Shown here: piece by piece, positions 60,858 through 64,000 of the stretch
Position numbering within the stretch: position 1 is the stretch's first letter
Layout: every line of letters begins with the position of its first letter
NCBI RefSeq assembly: GCF_014696315.1
Contig: NZ_JACJPX010000019.1
Coordinates: 47,941 to 111,940, forward strand
DNA from: Calothrix membranacea FACHB-236
GTDB taxonomy: Bacteria; Cyanobacteriota; Cyanobacteriia; Cyanobacteriales; Nostocaceae
Direction of reading: 5' to 3'
DNA: 64,000 nucleotides
The notes under the pieces: generated by a model
The model's database searches: none
Told to the model about the DNA's origin: nothing
Seen by the model: only the letters and a program-made list of their open reading frames with translations
Made by a program: the position numbers and the translations under genes

Positions 60858-62954
60858 GTGCATCTGCATTCAACAAACGAAAGCCCTTACTTTCCTAACC
60901 TCGAAGATAAGAAAAACAATATAGAAGAACAGCGGGAACGCTCTATGAAAGTAGCAGTTCAACAGGATGACTTACAGCTGCTAGCTAAAACTTTGCAAGA
61001 ACAATTACTTGCGGAAGTTCCATCTGGCGGAGTCTTCCAAGTGAAATGTGCCGTCAATAAAGACGGACTGATGATTTTAATTCAACATCCACTAGGTTTG
61101 ATAGTTGACACTGGTACCATCTTTCAACTAATTGAAGATGTCATCCAGTCGCTACCAAGCCAGCAAGAACAACATATCCAATGTTTTCTGCGAGTCTTGG
61201 GTGAAAAATATCCTTATACCAATCGTTCTCTAGATTTACATCAGCGAGTAGAACTCAGTGACATCTCGGACTATCCTCATCTCCCAGAACTACCTATAAG
61301 TGTATCTACGAATTCTCCTTTAGAGGATAGTAAAGTCTCTGGCAGCAGGCTGATATTTCCACCAATTGCTGAACCTATCTCCGCGACTTCCTTAGAAGAT
61401 GAGGCAGATTTACCATTTGCGCCATCTTTCTCAGCAGCTTCCTTAGAAGATGAGGATGATTTGCCATTCCCGCCCAATTTATCAGCAGCTTCCTTAGAAG
61501 ATGAGGCAGATTTACCATTCGCACCATCTTTCTCAGCGGCTTCCTTAGATGATGATGCTGATTCAACCTTTACCTCATCTTTTGCAACACCTTCTGTAAA
61601 CGATGATATTGAGGAAGAAGAACCTTTTGATCCCTTCGCCGGCGGGCCAGATTTATCGACTTCTAAATCGAAAAAACTGATTAAATCTGGTCTCATTGGT
61701 TTAGGCGTTGTGGCAATTATTGCCTTAGGTATTGGCGGGTATGTACTTCTGACTCCTTGTCTGCTGTCAGAGTGTAAACCCGTACAAACTGCCGAGCAAT
61801 TAAAAACAGAGTCTAGGCGATCGCTGCGGCGTGCCAAAACAGAAACAGAGTTAGTAGCCATACAACAACAACTGCAAGCCTCAACCTCAGAATTAGCCAA
61901 CATTCCCGCTTGGTCACCTCATTCTCAACAAGCAGAGGAACTCAGAGTAAGTTTATCTGCCTCATCAGACAAAATCGATCAGGTGGTAAGAGCTTTACAA
62001 GCAGCAGCCTCGGCGACGAAAAAATCGCAAACACCTGCTACTAGCATTGAGGAATTGCAAGCTAGACAAAAACTGTGGCGGCGCGCGATCGCACCATTAG
62101 AGACTATCGGTGCTAATAGCGAATTTTACCAGCTAGCTCAAGTCAAATTATTGAGCTATCGTACTAGTTTGCAAACTGTAAATCAGCAACTATTGGTAGC
62201 AGAAAAATGGGTGAAAAAACTCGCTGCTGCTAAAGCTGTAGCGAATAACGCTACACAGAAGGAAGCAACTGTTAAATCCTTAGGCGACTTACAAAAACTG
62301 CAGTTTTCTTGGCAGGTAGCAGTAAATGCCCTAAATAGCATTCCTGCAGCTAGCTCAGAATACCAAGAAGCACAAGAACTATTGCGGGAGTACAAACCAA
62401 AACTAGTAACAGCACGCAATCGTGCCACTAAAGAACAATTAGCGGCTAAAACCTATCAACAAGCTGTTGGTGCAGCCAAACAAGCCAAGGTATCAGAGCA
62501 AAAACAACAATGGCAAGCCGCAGTTACCCAATGGCAACAGGCTGTGCAGTCTATAAAGCAGATACCCAATGAAAGCTTTCAGTATCTCCAGGCTCAGTCT
62601 TTGATTGAAACCTACTCTGCTGCTCTCAAACAGGCTCAAGCAAAACAGGAAATTGCTAATAGTTTGCAACAGACCCGCAATGACCTGAATAGAACTTGTA
62701 CGAATGGCATTCGGATTTGTACTTTTACTGTAGATAGCAAAGGCATTACTGTGCGGTTAACCCGTGAATATGACCTAGCAAGGAGTACTTTACCTAATAC
62801 GAATCCGCCGCCACCAGATGCGATTCCTGGACTAAATCAGCACTTGCAAATCTTACAACAAGCGCTGGGAGTAATTAGCGACAATGCCCGCTTACCTTTG
62901 TCTGTATATGATTCCCAAGGCAAACCAGTATATACGCGAATGCTCCAAGGGTAA
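60858..62954 (+). CDS. Single-pass membrane protein with 17-residue repeats and coiled coils
   Basis: 698 residues from a GTG at 60858; an internal ATG at 60945 (MKVAVQQDDLQLLAKTL) fits the conserved-looking part better and may be the true start. Residues 30-130 form a compact N-terminal domain. Four tandem 17-residue repeats (SAASLEDEADLPFAPSF type, acidic) occupy residues 175-242. A membrane segment (SGLIGLGVVAIIALGIGGYVLL) is near 275-297, followed by long coiled-coil, Gln/Ala-rich helices. I recognise no family for the N-terminal domain. The short repeats are likely a flexible spacer between domains. Confidence 0.75.
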   Translation: MHLHSTNESPYFPNLEDKKNNIEEQRERSMKVAVQQDDLQLLAKTLQEQLLAEVPSGGVFQVKCAVNKDGLMILIQHPLGLIVDTGTIFQLIEDVIQSLPSQQEQHIQCFLRVLGEKYPYTNRSLDLHQRVELSDISDYPHLPELPISVSTNSPLEDSKVSGSRLIFPPIAEPISATSLEDEADLPFAPSFSAASLEDEDDLPFPPNLSAASLEDEADLPFAPSFSAASLDDDADSTFTSSFATPSVNDDIEEEEPFDPFAGGPDLSTSKSKKLIKSGLIGLGVVAIIALGIGGYVLLTPCLLSECKPVQTAEQLKTESRRSLRRAKTETELVAIQQQLQASTSELANIPAWSPHSQQAEELRVSLSASSDKIDQVVRALQAAASATKKSQTPATSIEELQARQKLWRRAIAPLETIGANSEFYQLAQVKLLSYRTSLQTVNQQLLVAEKWVKKLAAAKAVANNATQKEATVKSLGDLQKLQFSWQVAVNALNSIPAASSEYQEAQELLREYKPKLVTARNRATKEQLAAKTYQQAVGAAKQAKVSEQKQQWQAAVTQWQQAVQSIKQIPNESFQYLQAQSLIETYSAALKQAQAKQEIANSLQQTRNDLNRTCTNGIRICTFTVDSKGITVRLTREYDLARSTLPNTNPPPPDAIPGLNQHLQILQQALGVISDNARLPLSVYDSQGKPVYTRMLQG
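61380..61583 (+). repeat. Four tandem 51-bp coding repeats
   Basis: Each unit codes for 17 residues of the SAASLEDEADLPFAPSF type. Unit 1 and unit 3 are nearly identical, unit 4 is the most changed. The 51-bp period keeps the reading frame. Confidence 0.9.
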
Positions 62955-62981
62955 AAATTCAGTTAGGAATTGTCAATCCTC

Positions 62982-63030
62982 AATTATGAATTATGAACAA
63001 CAATCTCTTGTTTCATAATTCATAATTTTT
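62982..63030 (+). terminator. Hairpin with T-run after the repeat protein
   Basis: AATTATGAATTATGAA (62982-62997) pairs perfectly with TTCATAATTCATAATT (63012-63027), 14-base loop, then TTT. Acts as a likely terminator for the gene ending at 62954; the stem is A/T-rich, which weakens the call. Confidence 0.6.
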
Positions 63031-63088
63031 AATTTGTCATGACCTATCGAACGCATCTACTTAATTCATACTTGATAATTTATTGCTT

Positions 63089-63328
63089 ATGGCTTCTGGG
63101 ATTTATGCGATCGCTAACATAGGTCGTTTTAAACTCTATGTTAGCGATGTCAACCATATTAAAAAAATTTGGCCTGCCATGCTGGATATACTCAACAGTG
63201 GTAAACATCCTCACTTGGCGTTACAACAGGAGTGGCAAAAATTAGCACAGCAGCGATACTTCACATTTCACACTCAAAATGAGATTGCAGGTAACCGAGA
63301 GATTATCGGAATTGAACAGCTCAAATAA
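63089..63328 (+). CDS. Small GIY-YIG-like protein with degenerate active site
   Basis: 79 residues from the ATG at 63089; a TTG at 63083 adds two codons. The order SGIYAIANIG, KLYVSDVNHIKKIW, GKHPHLALQQEWQKL, YFTFH follows the GIY-YIG nuclease core. The GIY part is kept, but YIG is changed to YVS and the catalytic Arg position (normally KKRW) is Ile, so cleavage is unlikely. The similarity is weak and by eye only. No obvious neighbours in common. Confidence 0.55.
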   Translation: MASGIYAIANIGRFKLYVSDVNHIKKIWPAMLDILNSGKHPHLALQQEWQKLAQQRYFTFHTQNEIAGNREIIGIEQLK

Positions 63329-63329
63329 A

Positions 63330-63746
63330 TTAGAATCTGATTCCTAATTGCCCATTGAATCCACGAACAGAGTTGTAACCAGCACCTACAAAAACGTGAT
63401 CGGTAGCGCCTACTTGAACACCACCAGAAACCGCAACACCTTTATCTTCTGAATAATATCCCAGCCCTACATAAGGTGAAATCACTGGCAAACTGAGAAA
63501 TTTCAGTACATCTACTCCAGCTGAACCGTCAGGGCCACTTCCAACTTCCACCCCCAAATTTAAAGCTCTAGCTCCCACAGCATAGGTAACATCGCCATCT
63601 TGTCCACCAACAGAAACCCAAGGTTGTGGTATGAGTTGAGCAGATGCTGGGCTGGAACTAAATAAACCTAGCAAACCGAGTGATGCAATGAGTGTTTTGG
63701 CAATTACTGCTGTTTTCACGTTATTCTCCGGTATGGGCTGCAACAT
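63330..63746 (-). CDS. Small exported beta-barrel-like protein
   Basis: 138 residues. Signal peptide with TAVIAKTLIASLGLLGLF and cleavage after SPASA (ASA-QL). The mature ~100 residues are Gly/Val rich with alternating hydrophobic residues and a final aromatic (GQLGIRF), like a small outer-membrane barrel or a fragment of one. Its stop is adjacent to the stop of the convergent GIY-YIG-like gene. Function unknown. Confidence 0.7.
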   Translation of the reverse strand: MLQPIPENNVKTAVIAKTLIASLGLLGLFSSSPASAQLIPQPWVSVGGQDGDVTYAVGARALNLGVEVGSGPDGSAGVDVLKFLSLPVISPYVGLGYYSEDKGVAVSGGVQVGATDHVFVGAGYNSVRGFNGQLGIRF

Positions 63747-63833
63747 TTTAATGGTTTTCCATTAGTAATAGTGACGGATTAAACCGGACTCAAGTGCCTA
63801 ATATTTTGTTGAATCCGACATTCCGCAGGTTAG

Positions 63834-64000
63834 TTAATAAAGAAGATAATATTTTCGACAAGGAGCACCAAAAAACTGGAGAATCCATTGCCTTTCCGAG
63901 GTTAAGTTGGTAATTTGCTTGATTTGGGCAATCGTAACCAAATGAATCGACATAAAACATTGGAACACCCAACGTAAGGTGGGAGTAGAAGTTGGCTTAC
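63834..64000 (-). pseudogene. IS1634-type transposase C-terminus, cut by window edge
   Basis: The minus-strand frame from 63998 to the TAA at 63834 reads 54 residues: TPTLRWVFQCFMSIHL, IKQITNLTSERQWILQFF and CRKYYLLY. This is the C-terminal end common to IS1634/IS4-like cyanobacterial transposases as I recall them. The body and the far IS end lie outside the window, so whether it is intact is unknown. The IS end should be close to 63785-63830. A 60-codon frame overlapping it in another frame is an artefact. Confidence 0.7.

Noticed and set aside
63790..63972. 60-codon minus-strand frame at the window end
   Set aside because: Overlaps the IS1634-type transposase end in another frame, which has the recognisable sequence.

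Overview
The window looks like chromosome of a filamentous, probably heterocyst-forming cyanobacterium (Nostocales type). The evidence is dense GCGATCGC (HIP1) octamers inside genes, about 40% G+C, many heptanucleotide repeats of the ggggatt / ccaatta type between genes, several dispersed palindromes, a type V-K CRISPR-transposon remnant, and proteins of cyanobacterial type (DUF1350, DUF3370 with SLH domains, Uma2, a cyanobacterial-style LexA box).

Layout. 1-5.4 kb: a leftward sugar-type ABC importer (RbsA-like ATPase cut by the window edge, two tandem paralogous RbsB-like lipoproteins) behind a myo-inositol oxygenase gene whose upstream region holds two TGCACACGTGTGCA palindromes and a separate perfect 38-bp palindrome. 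5.9-7.6 kb: a small exported protein and a DUF1350 hydrolase-like protein. 7.6-8.8 kb: a decayed, internally deleted type V-K CAST beside tRNA-Thr(UGU). It keeps TnsB-like terminal repeats, the frameshifted C-terminal part of Cas12k, and a single delocalised crRNA whose spacer still matches the 3' end of that tRNA gene next to a GTT PAM. 9.1-11.2 kb: argF and lexA, with a MITE-like element and a LexA box between them.

11.3-27.4 kb: a DNA phosphorothioation (Dnd) island. It holds a Dnd-type restriction helicase, DndD with a tiny overlapping upstream ORF, a Dnd-associated small protein, two divergent DGQHR (DndB-type) proteins, DndC, a PD-(D/E)XK nuclease, and an XPB-like helicase paired with a Bax1-like (DUF790) nuclease. 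A DUF3370/SLH protein and a Uma2 nuclease sit inside it. No DndA or DndE is recognisable. 28.2-33.6 kb: a large CHASE-PAS hybrid histidine kinase and a TPR protein.

34.0-56.2 kb: an exopolysaccharide locus. After a rightward NAD-sugar epimerase, sixteen leftward genes, many overlapping, encode a FlaA1/CapD-type dehydratase, Wzx, a beta-helix protein, three GT4 glycosyltransferases, Wzy, a priming sugar transferase, WbqC, a PIG-L deacetylase, two FemAB/GNAT-like acyltransferases around a PP-loop amidotransferase, a methyltransferase, a DegT aminotransferase and a Wzc-like tyrosine kinase. The set suggests an amino-sugar polymer with unusual acyl or aminoacyl decoration.

57.5-64 kb: a divergent SucC/SucD-like pair lacking the catalytic His, a repeat-rich membrane protein, a degenerate GIY-YIG-like protein, a small exported protein, and the 3' end of an IS1634-type transposase running off the window.

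Most striking: the CAST relic with a still readable tRNA-homing guide; a 126-bp MITE present twice, each copy flanked by a perfect 10-bp target duplication; the two-DndB Dnd island with an XPB-Bax1 pair; and two genes whose C-terminal tails are encoded by dispersed repeats.
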